DNA from: Prorocentrum cordatum
Lineage: Eukaryota > Sar > Dinophyceae > Prorocentrales > Prorocentraceae
Reading direction: 5' to 3'
Assembly: GCA_963575745.1 (NCBI GenBank)
Contig: CAUYUJ010004014.1
Location: 66,923-113,611 of the forward strand
DNA length: 46,689 nucleotides
Shown here: in pieces, positions 9,601 through 19,376 of the stretch
Position numbering within the stretch: the first letter of the stretch is position 1
Layout: each line of letters begins with the position of its first letter
Position numbers and translations under genes: made by a program
The notes under the pieces: generated by a model
What the model saw: the letters and a program-made list of their open reading frames with translations, nothing else
The model's database searches: none
Told to the model about the DNA's origin: nothing

Positions 9601-11040
9601 TTGGAGACACCCTCGTAGACTTGGAGGACGTCTCGGAGGGCCCTTGGGCCGTTTTGGAGGCCATCTTGAGCGTCTTGGAGGCCTCTTCGGCCGTCTTGGG
9701 GGCCTCTTGGGGCCGTCGTGTGCCTCTTGGGCGATCTTTGGGGGCACTTGGGCCGTCTCGAGCCGTCGGAAGGCCGAACAAAAAGCAAATAGCATCATCC
9801 TTCAAAAACTCACGATAGATCAATGATTGTTGCCTTTTCGGGCCTTCCGAGAGGCCCTCTTGGAGGCCTCTTAGGCCGTCTTGGGCCATCTTAGTGTCAT
9901 CGTCGGCCGTCTTGGTGGGCCCTTGGGGGCCTCTCTGAGCCGACTTGGGGCCCTCTTGGAATGCTCCAGGGCCGTCTTGGAGGCCATCTTGGGCGTCTTA
10001 AAAGCTTCCTGTGCCAGGGCCGTCTTAAAGGCCATCTTAGGCGTATTGGAGGCCTCTTGGGTCGTCTTTGTGCCCTCTTGGGGGCCTCTTGAGGCCATCT
10101 TGGAGGCCTCTTGGGCGCTGTGGGGGCGATCTTGGGAGCCTCTTGGACCGTCTTGGGTCGTCGGAAAGCCGAGAAGAAGCGAATTCCAAAATCCTCCAAA
10201 GACCTAGTGGAAATCAATGATTTTGGCCTCTTCGGGCCCTCCTGGAGGACCTCTTTGAGGCCTCTTGGGCTGTCTTCGAGGCCTCTGGGGTCCTCTTGGG
10301 CCGTCTTGGGCCGTCTTGGACTCTCTTGGGCCGTCTTGGAGACCGTCTTGGACCATCTCGGGCGGATTTGGAGGCCATCTTGGGCCAACGTGGCCATCTT
10401 GGAGGCCATCTTGAGCGAAACATTGGGGAATTGTGCTCCTTGAGGTCCTTTCCGGGTGGCTGGCGCGACGGGCCGAAGCCCCAGGGGGAGCTTTTTGGGA
10501 TCAAAGAAACCAGAGGGTCCAGCACGCCAGGCTCCCCTGCGAGGAGATCGACAGGGGGCGGCGGACCGAATCGCCTTCGGCCCATCCCGCCACCGTGCAT
10601 GGGTTGTGGCCATGAAGCTTATTGGATGTTCGTTGGGATCTCGTGGGAGGCTTCTCGCGGGCCGCTTGGAGGCAGTTTGGACGCCTCTTGGGGACCGTGT
10701 TGGGGCCTCTTGGGGGCCCATTTGGAGCCTTCTGGGCGCCTCCTGGGGCCTCCTGGGGGCCTCTTGGGACGGAATGCTTTGATTTACGGCTCGTGTTCCC
10801 GCCTCTTGGGGCGGTTCTGGGGTGCCGCTTCTAGGGTCGTCTGGGAGCATCGGGAACTTCCCAAAACGACAGGAGCATCAGCGATTTGGGCATCTTAGGC
10901 CCTCCTGTGAGCCCTCTGGGAGCTCTCTTGGGGGGCCTCCCGAGCCGTCGTGCGGCCGTCCTGGGCGCCCTGGGCCGGCCTTTGGGCGTCTCGGGGCCGT
11001 CTTGGAGGTCGCTCGGGGCCCTTCTTGGGCCGTCTTGTCA
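9600..11040. repeat. Degenerate minisatellite with 10/11-bp half-units (about 21 bp)
   Basis: Variants of GCCGTCTTGGGGGCCTCTTGG repeat for about 1.4 kb. Successive TCTTGG-like words are mostly 10 or 11 bp apart. The array is interrupted by a conserved spacer of about 78 bp at 9764-9841 and 10159-10233, beginning CGTCGGAA and ending ATCAATGATTTTGGCC-like, and by a weaker version near 10868. Non-repeat sequence lies at about 10430-10620. A second block of the same family with the same spacer is at 35970-36610. Long Pro/Arg-rich or Gly/Leu-rich frames across it are artefacts. Confidence 0.92.
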
Positions 11041-11044
11041 GACG

Positions 11045-11240
11045 AGAAAGAGGTACAGTCGGGGCCCTGAAGAAGGAACCCTTTTGGTTGGGGAGGGGCT
11101 CCGTGTTCCTTGATTGCTTCACAGTTTGTCTTGGGTTTTCCTTTGGTTTTCGACGGAAAATCGAAGTTCAATTTGTGGATGAAAGGGGCCTCGTTCCTTA
11201 TTTAGGGTTCCTTGGGTCAACGCTCCGACTGTACCCGTAC
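11045..11240 (+). repeat. Dispersed repeat, direct copy of 8079-8290
   Basis: Second copy of the family that lies just upstream of the thioredoxin retrogene. It begins GGTACAGTCGGGG and ends near TCCGACTGTACC, with scattered substitutions and small indels relative to the first copy. Confidence 0.87.
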
Positions 11241-11256
11241 CTCTACCCTCCGCCCG

Positions 11257-11350
11257 TTTTCCCCTTTTAGGGCCTCCTGGGCGGCCCTCGTCGCCACCGC
11301 TGGATTCGCCTCGAAATCCTGGTCAGAACGCACCCCGGGAGAGGTCCGGT
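11257..11350 (+). repeat. Dispersed repeat, direct copy at 31498-31592
   Basis: The segment CCGTTTTC...CCCTCGTCGCCACCGCTGG...CTCGAAATCCTGG...GGAGAGGTCC is shared in order and orientation with 31498-31592. It abuts the previous repeat directly. The type is unknown. Confidence 0.82.
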
Positions 11351-11805
11351 ACTTTTTGATGTCCCCCTCTTGGGGCCGCCCTGACATTGGGAAAGTCATG
11401 CGAGAGCACCTCCCCGAGCCCAGAGGGCGCGCGACACGCCCCAGGAGATTTCTGAAATTTGGGTCTGGGCCCGTTGAAGACTCCTCCGGGCTGGGGACTC
11501 AGGCTCCAGGGGTGAGGCAAGCGGCCAGGGGACGCGCGCACTCCGTGCCCAGAGGCACGGCGGCGGACGCCTCGCTCCAAAACAGGAGGAGGAGGAGGAG
11601 GAGGAGGAGGACGAAAAGTGTGAGGAAAAGTGGGAGGAGGAGGATTGCGAGGAGGAGGAGGAGGACGGCCAGGACGGATGGCCCCGCTCGGCCGGGGAGT
11701 GTACATGCTCGCGGGCCGACGCGAGCTTGAAGATTGCCTCCTCGGCGACAGGACCGTCTGGTGAGGTCGGCCTGCGCGCGTCACCGAAGCGCGCGTGGTC
11801 CGACG
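11351..11805. other. Gene-free stretch with a short GGA microsatellite
   Basis: A GGA run lies at about 11583-11611 and further GGA words continue to about 11670. Open frames here are Arg- or Pro-rich by-products. No gene is recognised. Confidence 0.55.
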
Positions 11806-11810
11806 GTCGC

Positions 11811-11983
11811 TAAAACGACGCGAAGATCGGGACAAAATTGGATCGGGATAACTCGAAATCTCTGAGAATCGGCGGGTTTGGAGGATCTATTGGGCGCCGC
11901 GGCCGCTCCAGAGCGTTCCGGAACGCTCTGAGAGCGCTCCGGAACGCTCTGGAGCGATTTATCCCGATCCTAGCCCTGTTTTA
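11811..11983. mobile_element. MITE family A, copy 1 (non-autonomous TIR element)
   Basis: A 173-bp element with ends TAAAAC and GTTTTA. The terminal 22 bp on each side pair as imperfect inverted repeats, and a perfect inner pair GGATCGGGATAA/TTATCCCGATCC follows. The middle contains palindromes around CCAGAGCGTTCCGGAACGCT. Flanking five bases are GTCGC (11806-11810) and GTCTC (11984-11988), a 4/5 match. The copy at 34037-34211 differs by about four substitutions and two extra T. It has no coding capacity. Confidence 0.9.
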
Positions 11984-12059
11984 GTCTCGGGAGTCCTTGC
12001 AGACGAGAATCTCAGACTGGTTGCCCATCCCCCCCCCCCAGCACCAGGCCTCCGACTTG

Positions 12060-12330
12060 GTTCCGAGCAGATGGGGTCGAACAACCGCGCCGCAGCCCCG
12101 ACGATGCATCGGCGATTTTCGGCGCCGTCGTCGTCGTCGTTGTCGTGGTCGTCGTCGTCGTCAGTCGTCGTCGTCGTCCCGGTCGAAGGAATGCCCGGCG
12201 TTGTCCGAGTAGATGGGGTCGAAGGAGTGCGCCGTATCGCCGATGCATCCCCGACGCATCCCCGATGCATCGGCGATGCATGATCGAGCCGCATCGCCGA
12301 TCATCGACGGTGTGGCGCAATCATCCGACC
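12060..12330. repeat. GATGCATC palindrome cluster and GTC microsatellite
   Basis: Words of the type CGCCGATGCATCGGCG recur at about 12102-12120 and 12236-12300, each after a phrase like CGAGTAGATGGGGTCGAAGG and GCGCCGCATCGCC. A GTC-rich run lies at 12122-12180. Related clusters occur at 14020-14036, 44655-44690 and 46505-46689, so this is a dispersed family. Confidence 0.85.
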
Positions 12331-12401
12331 CCATCCAATCGGACACGGGTTAGGAGGCCTCGACCACAAGGGGAGAAGCCGTGCGATGTTTTTGCACATT
12401 G

Positions 12402-12530
12402 CCTTGGGTGTCTTGGGTTTCGATGGCTGTTCTAGGAGCAGCGTGACGTTCCAACACCAATCTGCAGTGGACGTCCTGGGGTCTCATGGTTGGGTTTCTT
12501 GTGGAAGGTTCCTTGTGGACTGGCCTCCAC
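12402..12530 (+). repeat. Dispersed repeat, direct copy at 32700-32840
   Basis: Both copies share GGTTTCGATGG-like, AGCGTGACGTTCC, CACCAA, GGACGTCCTG/GGATGTCCTG and the long word GGTTGGGTTTCTTGTGGAAG. The same frame translates similarly in both (SVTFxHQ...DVLxSxGWVSCGRFLV), but the flanks have no gene, so I treat this as a repeat and not an exon. Confidence 0.85.
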
Positions 12531-12620
12531 TGCGGGTTCGCGCCGCGCTGACACGCGGCGGCGCCCCAAGAGCAGGGGTTCCAAGGCCGCGATGGCTCGA
12601 GTTGGCCGAGGTTGGACGGC

Positions 12621-13025
12621 CTGCGCTATGGGAAAGCTGGGGATCGTCCAACGTTGCAAGGTCCACGCGGTGCCAGGAACCAGCGCCGGCATCACCGTGA
12701 CGTGAAGCTGCCATAGGTAGTTGCCCCTCGCCGTGACAATGTGCCGATCGCTCGCCTGCGCTATGGGAAAGCTGAGGATCGTCCAACGTTGCAAGGTCCA
12801 CGCGGTGTCAGAAACCAGCGCCGGCATCACCGCGACGTGAAGCTGCCATAGGTAGTTGCCCCTCGCCGTGACAATGTGCCGATCGCTCGCCTGCGCTATG
12901 GGAAAGCTGGGGATCGTCCAAGGTTGAAAGATCCACGCGGTGTCAGAAACCAGCGCCGACGTCATCGCGACGTAAATTTGCCACAAAGTCGTTGCTCCTC
13001 GCCATGACAATGTGTCGATCGATCA
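12621..13025. repeat. 135-bp tandem repeat, three copies
   Basis: Units start with CTGCGCTATGGGAAAGCTG at 12621, 12756 and 12891. The first two are nearly identical and the third is more diverged. Because 135 is a multiple of three, a minus-strand frame (12432-13010) reads through all units as a 45-residue repeat. The few base differences between the first two units nearly all change the amino acid, which argues against selection on that protein. Confidence 0.95.
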
Positions 13026-14225
13026 TACTCCGTCGGCACTGAATCACTGAGGCAATTGGGTCTGTTCGGCGCCCCGTGTGTCGGGCCGCTCTTGTTTCTG
13101 CAGCTCTTCCGCCTCTCCTTCACGTGCGCAATCGTTCTGTTCTCCCTCCTGCAAGGTCTCAGCACGCCCGCATCGGGCATAGCCCGGTTTGGGCCAGTCG
13201 GGCTGAACATGATTGAGCAGCCGACTGATGTGGTCGAATAGCCTCCTCCCAGGAGGCTTAGTGGGCCTTGACAATTGCATGGCCTTCTTCGTTACCCGTT
13301 CTGTTTGTTTGTGGTTGTTCCGTGCCATCGCCGTTGGTTGTTTTCTTGTGCCGTCGTTGTTCTTGCGTGTTAGGTTCTTGTGCCAGTTCTGGCTCAGGTG
13401 TTTGTTCAATTCGGTGAGCCGTCTTTCACACCTCTCATAATCACGAGCCACATTTTCTTAGCATGTTACATCACTTGGCCTGCCGGTTCCAGGGCCCATG
13501 AAGCCAGGAGTTGTCTTCTCGATGAGTCAGTGAACATCCTGGAGGCCTCGCGCGGCGCACACTCTAGTCCACACGTCCGATTCCCAAGATATAGGTCGAC
13601 GTTTGCGTGGCGATGCTCCGACGCAAGTCCAACGTGAAAATGACGTGTACCCGACGTGAATCCGACGTACATTCGACGTGGATCCGACGTAAATGGAGTC
13701 CCAAGTTGCCGCGCGGGGCCTCCAGTATTTTCCTCATTACTTTTTCCATACCCTCGCGCCTGTCAGTCGTCACCCGCTCGATCGTCAGGGCGCCTCGCGC
13801 CCTGATACAGACGCTCCGAGGTTTTGCCGATGCTCATGGAGGCGATGCACGAGCTCCAGGAGAGCGCCTGCGAGGGGTAATCCGGGAGCTTGACTGCGGC
13901 GGGATGTGCGGGAACGCGTCGTTTCCCATCCCCTTCTGATCGCCGACAGGGGTCTGATACCCCCTCCCCGCCCAGAAACGTGCGGATTCGCGACCAGGGG
14001 CCTATCGCCGATCTACTGGCGATGCATCGCGGAGTGCAGGTTCAGGTTGATGTCCCCCAATCGAGGAACAACAATTGCAATTATACACAAGCGTTCTCTT
14101 GCACGGAATGTATAACAATAGTAATATAAAATAGGATCACGCGAAACAAACCATAATACATAGACATACCACATTCCAACAACAGTTGCCTCGCACTATA
14201 CCACCATATAAGAAACACCAATCAT
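13026..14225. other. Gene-free stretch with a 12-bp minisatellite
   Basis: At about 13615-13695 words like CGACGTGAATC repeat roughly every 12 bp. A short hairpin GCCTCCTCCCAGGAGGC lies near 13242-13258. At 14020-14036 one GGCGATGCATCG palindrome occurs. No gene is recognised in any frame. Confidence 0.6.
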
Positions 14226-14227
14226 AG

Positions 14228-14293
<66 letters not shown>

Positions 14294-14330
14294 AGCAGCA
14301 GCAGCAGCAGCAACAACAACAACATCAACT
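14228..14330. repeat. CAA/CAG/CAT trinucleotide microsatellite
   Basis: About 50 bp of pure CAA is followed by CAT, CAG and CAA runs. The minus-strand Leu/Val-rich frames here are translations of the repeat. Confidence 0.97.
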
Positions 14331-14339
14331 GTAATTCCA

Positions 14340-14844
14340 CGCATATGACAAATTGTCATTGTACAGGAATAATTGCAGTCGAGTTTCGCACGGATGTCTC
14401 GCACCTGCGCGGCCCAGCGCAGCTCCAAAACATCTGCGTAGACCTCCGACCGTTTAGGTTCACGTCGTTCCGCCTTCCTCCAGCAAAGGGAAGTATAGCC
14501 CCGAGCAGTGCAACACGCACCACCGCCACGCCAGAGACGACGTCGTCGTCGACTACGATGAAGACGACGACGGAGGCGCACAGATCGGGGAAAGGTCGGG
14601 CGGCGGCTTGCCACGGGGGCCGTCCAGGGCCCTCTTCCCCCCCCCCCCCCCCCTTTCGGTCTCACCACATGACCACCCGCACGGAGAGGGCCCATCCTGA
14701 AGGGTCTGGTGCGCAGCAGATCGCTGAGCGGTGCTGCGGACCCCCCTCCCCCCCGAGCACGGCCGGAGAGCAGCAGCCAGACCATGCGGCCTGCCCTGCG
14801 GAGCCCAGGGGGCGCATCACGGCACGCTCTCCCCCTAGAAACGG
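14340..14844. other. Gene-free stretch
   Basis: Contains short GAC/GTC runs near 14537-14575 and a C homopolymer near 14636-14652. No gene or element is recognised. Confidence 0.5.
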
Positions 14845-16881
14845 ATGATTTTCGCCGGGGTTGGTTTTCGCCAGACTTCGTTTCGCCGGGCTTCGTTTCG
14901 CCGGGCGTGCTTTCCCCGGGGTTGGCTTTCGACGGGCTTCGTCTCGCTGGGGTTAGCTCTTGCCGGGGTTGGCTTTCGCCGGGCATGGCCTTTGCGCGGG
15001 TTGGCTTTCGCCTGGGTTGGCTTTCGCTGGGCTTTGTTTACCCTGGGTTGGCTCTCGCAAGGGTTGGCTAGCGCCCGGGTTGGCTTTCGCCGGGGTTGGC
15101 TTTCGCTGGGCTTCGTTTCGCTGGGGGGTGGCTTCCGCCGGGGTTGGGCCCGGGTGCCAACGGGCGGGTCGTGTCGGGCGGGCGGGCCCTAACGGGCGGG
15201 TCGGGTCGGGTCGGGTCGAGCAGACCCTAATGGGCGGGTCGGGCCGAACGGGCGGAACTTTAAATTGTGAGGCGCGTTCGAGTGAGCACAGATCCTAACG
15301 GGCGGGTCGGGTCGGGCGGGCGGGGCTAGAAAGTGTGGGGCACGCCGGACCGAGCACGCGTGAAACTTAGCGGGTGGGTCGGGTCGGGCAGACGGACCCG
15401 AACGGGCGGGACGGGTCGGGTCGGGTCGGGCGGACCCTAACGTGCGGGTCGGGTCGGGCGGGCGGGACACTAAAGTGTGTGGCGCGCCGGGCCGAACACG
15501 CGTGAACCTTAACGGGCGGGTCGGGTCGGGCAGGCGAACCCGAACGGGCGGGACGGGTCGGGCCGGGCGGACCCTAACTAACCGGCGGGTCGGGTCGGGC
15601 GGGCGGGACGCTACAGTGTGAGGCACGCTCGAGAGAGCATGCGTGAGCCCGAATTGGCGGGTTGGGTCGGGCGGGCGGACCCTAACGAGCGGGACGGGTT
15701 TGGTCGGGTCGGACAGATCCTAACGGGCGTGTCGGGTCGGGCGGGCGGGGCTATAAAGTGTGGGGCGCGCTCGAGCAAGCACGCGTGAACCCACGCGGGT
15801 CGGGTCGGGCGGGCGGACCCTAGCAGGCGAGACGGATCGGGTCAGGTAAGGCGGGCCTTAATGGGCGGGACGGGTCGGGCGGGCGGGACACTAAAGAGTG
15901 GGCCGCGCCCGAGCGAGCACGCGTGAACCCTAATGGGGCGTATCGGGTCGGGCGAGCCCTAACGGGCGGGTCTAATCCAACGGGCGGGACATTGTGCCGG
16001 AGCGAGCACGCGTGAATCTTAGCGGGCGGGGCGGGTCGGGCGGGCGGACCCTAAGGGGCGGGTCGGGTCGGGCGGGCGGGACACTAAAGTGTGGGGCACG
16101 CTGGAGCGAGCACGCGTGCGGGCGGGCGGATCCAAACGGGTGGGTTCGGGTCGGGCGGACCCTAATGGGGCGTATCGGGTCGGGCGGGCGGGGCAGGAAA
16201 GTGTGGGGCGCGCTCGAGTGAGCACGCCTGAATCCGAACGGGCGGGTCGGGTCGGGCGGGCGGACCCTAACGGGCGCGGCTGGTCGGGGCGGGCCCGGCA
16301 GACCCTGACGGGCGGGGCGTGTCGGGCGGGCGGGATATGAAAGTGTGAGGCACGCTCGAGTGAGCACGCGTCTAGCTTTGCCAGGGGGAGCACGTAGCGC
16401 TGGCTGACTTTGGGCCTCAGGGGGGGCCTGAGCCAGGGCGGCGTGCATGTGCAGGTCAGGCCGTCCGGGAAGAAGGCGGGGGGTTGTATTTCCAGTGCTG
16501 TTGCGGGATCCAGCGGAGCTCCAGCCGCGGGCAAGAGGAGCCAGAAGAAGAGAGGAGGAAAAGGACAGTCGCGGGAGGAGGAGAGGAATAAGATGAGGGC
16601 GACAACGAACCCAGGCGACAGCCATCCCGGGCGAAAGCAAACCCTGGCGAAAGCGATCCCGGCGAAAGCCAAACCGGGCGAAAGCCAACCCGGGCGAAAG
16701 CAAACCCTGGCGAAAGCGATCACGGGCGAAAGCGCACTTGGGCGAAAGCCAACCCTGGCGAAAGCAACCCTTGCGAAAGCCAACCCAGGCGAAAGCGCAC
16801 CCGGGCGAAAGCCAACCCGGGCGAAAGCGACACGAACCGGGCGAAACGAACCGGTTGAAAGCCAACCCGGGCGAAAATCAT
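14845..16881. mobile_element. Foldback-like element with minisatellite inverted arms
   Basis: The two ends are inverted copies: the left begins ATGATTTTCGCC and the right ends GGCGAAAATCAT, and similarity continues inward through GGGTTGG and TTCGTTTCGCC words. Each arm (about 14845-15155 and 16608-16881) is itself an array of roughly 17-18-bp units such as GGTTGGCTTTCGCCGG on the left and its complement on the right. The middle is another repeat array. This architecture resembles foldback transposons, whose long inverted repeats are built of short tandem units. No transposase frame and no convincing target-site duplication were found. Confidence 0.72.
15156..16380. repeat. GGGTCGGGC minisatellite with higher-order repeat
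   Basis: Core of the foldback-like element. Words like GGGTCGGGCGGGCGG and CCCTAACGGGC recur throughout. A longer unit of roughly 90-145 bp is marked by GAGCACGCGTGAA, seen about ten times from 15350 to 16360, usually after a GTGTGGGGCGCGCTCGA-like word. The CCCTAA words are not head-to-tail and do not make this a telomere. Confidence 0.9.
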
Positions 16882-17429
16882 TTACTCCTCCCCCCAACTT
16901 CGGGATCAAAGACGCCTACGGCGAATCACCGCCGCCCCCTGCCCGTTTGGGAGCGCCTCTGTGGCCGACAGCTGCGCGGAGCGCGCCAGGGGCGGCGCCA
17001 GAGGCGCCGCCGGGGGGCCCCAGCGCCGATCCGAGAAGTCCGCGCGGAGCTCCGAGTTGTTATGTTTATGTCACTTGTTGTTCCCCTATTTCAGATCCCC
17101 AGATCCCAATCTACTTCAAGCGCCTTCGTACTTCAAGAATCGGCACGCTTTTGCTGTGTTGTTTTGTTCTCTGGGGGTGCCTGAACCCAATCTACTATAT
17201 CCGCCTTCCTACTTCATGTTTCTACCTACTTCTTCCGACCGACGTGTACCCTTGGATGTTTTGGCCGACGGCGGGTCTCATGTCGGTGGCGGATGTTTTT
17301 CTGGCCCAGGTCCACCTGGGATTGGAGACGCACTCGTTACCCGAGTCTTGCCTCTGCGGGCCGGTGTCCCGGCCCCAGTATCATCAAAAAGCCATACTCG
17401 GGATGATCAGTCGGCGGCCACGGCGAAGG
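16882..17429. other. Gene-free stretch with dispersed-repeat fragments
   Basis: 16909-16975 is the inverted copy of 9519-9600, and 16985-17055 resembles 7735-7800. Beyond that no gene or element is recognised. Confidence 0.55.
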
Positions 17430-17525
17430 GGTCCGCCACCTCCTCCTCATCCTCCTCCTCCCCATCCCCCTCCTCCTCCTCCTTCTGCTCCTCCTCTTCC
17501 TCCTCCTCCTCCTCCTCCTCCAGAG
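17430..17525. repeat. TCC microsatellite
   Basis: Interrupted TCC triplets run for about 95 bp. Pro-, Ser- or Arg-rich frames across it are artefacts. Confidence 0.95.
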
Positions 17526-17863
17526 GCCAGGGAGCCCATGTCTCAACAAACCCTGAGCCGTGAGATGCTCGGGGTGGAATTCAAGGGGGCGAGGGCGGGG
17601 TTGCGAGGGAGGAGGGCGTGGATGGCAGACGGGGGAGGTAGGTAAGGTTGAAGAACGGCGAGGGAGGGCGAAGAGTGGAGAATCCTGGGATCCTGGCGTG
17701 GCACTTCTGCTTCGCAACCAGCGTGTGCGCCATGTGTCGGGCCCAGGACCCTCACGGATCGATCCAGCTGGAAGCACGACGCCGAAAAAGTGGCTCCAGA
17801 GCCCCAGTGGCGATGTTGTGCGATGCTGATGTTTCTTCTGCAACGCCCGATGCGTTTCTTTCC
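17526..17863. other. Gene-free stretch
   Basis: GC-rich sequence with overlapping non-conserved open frames. Nothing recognised up to the MITE target-site duplication at 17864. Confidence 0.45.
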
Positions 17864-17872
17864 TGCTCGCCT

Positions 17873-18066
17873 TAAGTCGGGCCTGTCCCCCTACAGGGGG
17901 ATTTGCGACGAAACATAAAAAATACACCCAAAGTAGCAAAAAACATAATCAAAAAATAGTCTGGGGACTATTTGTTGAATATTTGTTGGCCTCTTTGGAT
18001 CATTTTTAGGGTATTTTCTAAATTTTTCGTCGAAGATCCTCCTGTAGGGGGACACGCCCGACATAA
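17873..18066. mobile_element. MITE family D, copy 1 (Mutator-like TIR element)
   Basis: Terminal inverted repeats of about 40 bp: left TAAGTCGGGCCTGTCCCCCT, right (complement) TTATGTCGGGCGTGTCCCCC, continuing through CTACAGG(G/A)GGAT and GACGAAA. The element is flanked by a perfect 9-bp direct repeat TGCTCGCCT at 17864-17872 and 18067-18075. The interior is AT-rich in a GC-rich setting. Long TIRs with a 9-10-bp target duplication are typical of Mutator-like elements. It has no coding capacity. Confidence 0.9.
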
Positions 18067-18247
18067 TGCTCGCCTCCTCCCTCCCCCCTCCCTGCTGCTC
18101 CCCTTGGCCGGGTCCTGCTCCCCAGGACCCGCCGGCACGCGGGCACGCGCGCACGGGCTGCATGCTCCGTAGCGTGCAGCGGTGCCGTGCGTCTGCGTCC
18201 CGCGTGCCCCCATCGCTCTCCCTCCGCGCTCCCAGCGAGCTCGGGAG

Positions 18248-18415
18248 GGAAAGAGACACACAGACGCAACGAATCGTCGCTTCCCCGTGAGATATGGGAG
18301 AATATGGGAAGGGGGGGAGGAGACAGAGACCCAGAAAATGGGGGGACATGTGGGGAATCTGTTCCCTTGTGTGTGTGTGTTTATTTGTGTGTCCCAGGGC
18401 CCCTTCACGAGCGTC
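18248..18415 (+). repeat. Dispersed repeat E, inverted copy at 33305-33475
   Basis: Runs from GACACACAGACGCAACGAAT to GTTTATTTGTGTGTCCCAGG. The same order of words is found on the minus strand at 33305-33475. Both E copies lie 120-190 bp to the right of a family D MITE. Some ends are CA/GT-rich, so simple-sequence similarity contributes a little. Confidence 0.82.
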
Positions 18416-18518
18416 GGAGGAGGAGATCTTACGCCGAGGACGAGAGGCAAATACCCCGCCCCCCTCCCCCGTCGTCTTCCGCTCCCCTCCCATGTGGACT
18501 GAGCATCAGAGCGTGAAT

Positions 18519-18655
18519 TACCTACCCCGCTTTCGCTCCCAGGCAACACCAAGTCATACCATACGCCTTCTCGTCAAGCGGCTTGACCAGTACATGCCGT
18601 GGTTTGGCCTCGCTTGGTATCTCTTGGAAGCGAGGGTGGTCAAAAGCGAGGTAGG
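18519..18655. mobile_element. Possible short TIR element
   Basis: Imperfect inverted ends ACCTACCCCGCTTT and AAAGCGAGGTAGGT enclose about 130 bp. No clear target duplication was seen and no second copy is in the window. Confidence 0.35.
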
Positions 18656-19376
18656 TTTGTTTTGCCCCTAGAGTAGGCGAGCCGCCGAGAAGCCGCGTGT
18701 TTGCATCACGCGCCGCGTGCACTGCAGCTGGCACGCCACGGCGCGGCGCATTCGACCCGATTCGCGGAAGGAGGATATTCTCGGGCGTCTCGCAGGGTGG
18801 GGGTGGCACGTGGGGAGGGATGGCGAGGGAGGCGGACCCGAAGAGGCCCCCGTGGGACATTTATTATTACCTCCCCCCCCGCTTTTACCTCTCCCTCCCA
18901 CGAAGCAGCGCCCGAGAGATCTGATTACCCCCCTCCCGCTTTTACCTCCCCCTCCCACGAAGCAGCGCCCGAGGAGGTGCGCCCGTCGGGCGCCCCAGGC
19001 GACGGAGGGCGAGGTCAGCGGGGCATCGCGCAGCATCGTGCGGATATCGTCGCCGCCGCTTGCCACGGTGCCTCTCCACATTGTTTCGGAGATGGATTGA
19101 CCTCCTACCCTGACACGTCGATGCAGGAATTGGCCGTTTTCGGTTCGGGAGAGGGCGTCGCGGCCGTCATGTTTGCGGTTCCAGGTCCGTCGGTTTCGGT
19201 CCCAGGCCGTTTTCACTACTAAGGGGAGGTTTACTAAAGGGAGGTTTATCCACCGCCGATTGTTTGTCACGCCCGAGGGCCCACATTGAGGCGCCCGGGC
19301 GCGCACCGAACACTCCCCGTAGTCGAAGCGAGCTTCAGACCCGCGCCCCGCGAAAGACGTCCCATTGCCGCCCCAA
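18656..19376. other. Gene-free stretch with a two-unit tandem duplication
   Basis: At about 18866-18975 a segment containing CCGCTTTTACCTC and CCCACGAAGCAGCGCCCGAG occurs twice with a spacing of about 60 bp. No gene is recognised. Confidence 0.6.

Noticed and set aside
9405-10850. Minus-strand frames rich in RRPKRPPR- and QEAPKTA-like words, and similar frames at 35757-37700
   Set aside because: They follow the 10/11-bp minisatellite and exist in several frames at once.
12386-12540. Shared frame with 32700-32850 (SVTFxHQ, GWVSCGRFLV) as a conserved exon
   Set aside because: DNA similarity is as high as protein similarity and both flanks lack coding signal, so a dispersed repeat is more likely.
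15160-16380. CCCTAA words suggesting telomeric repeats
   Set aside because: They are separated by GGGCGGGTCGG sequence and never form head-to-tail telomere units.
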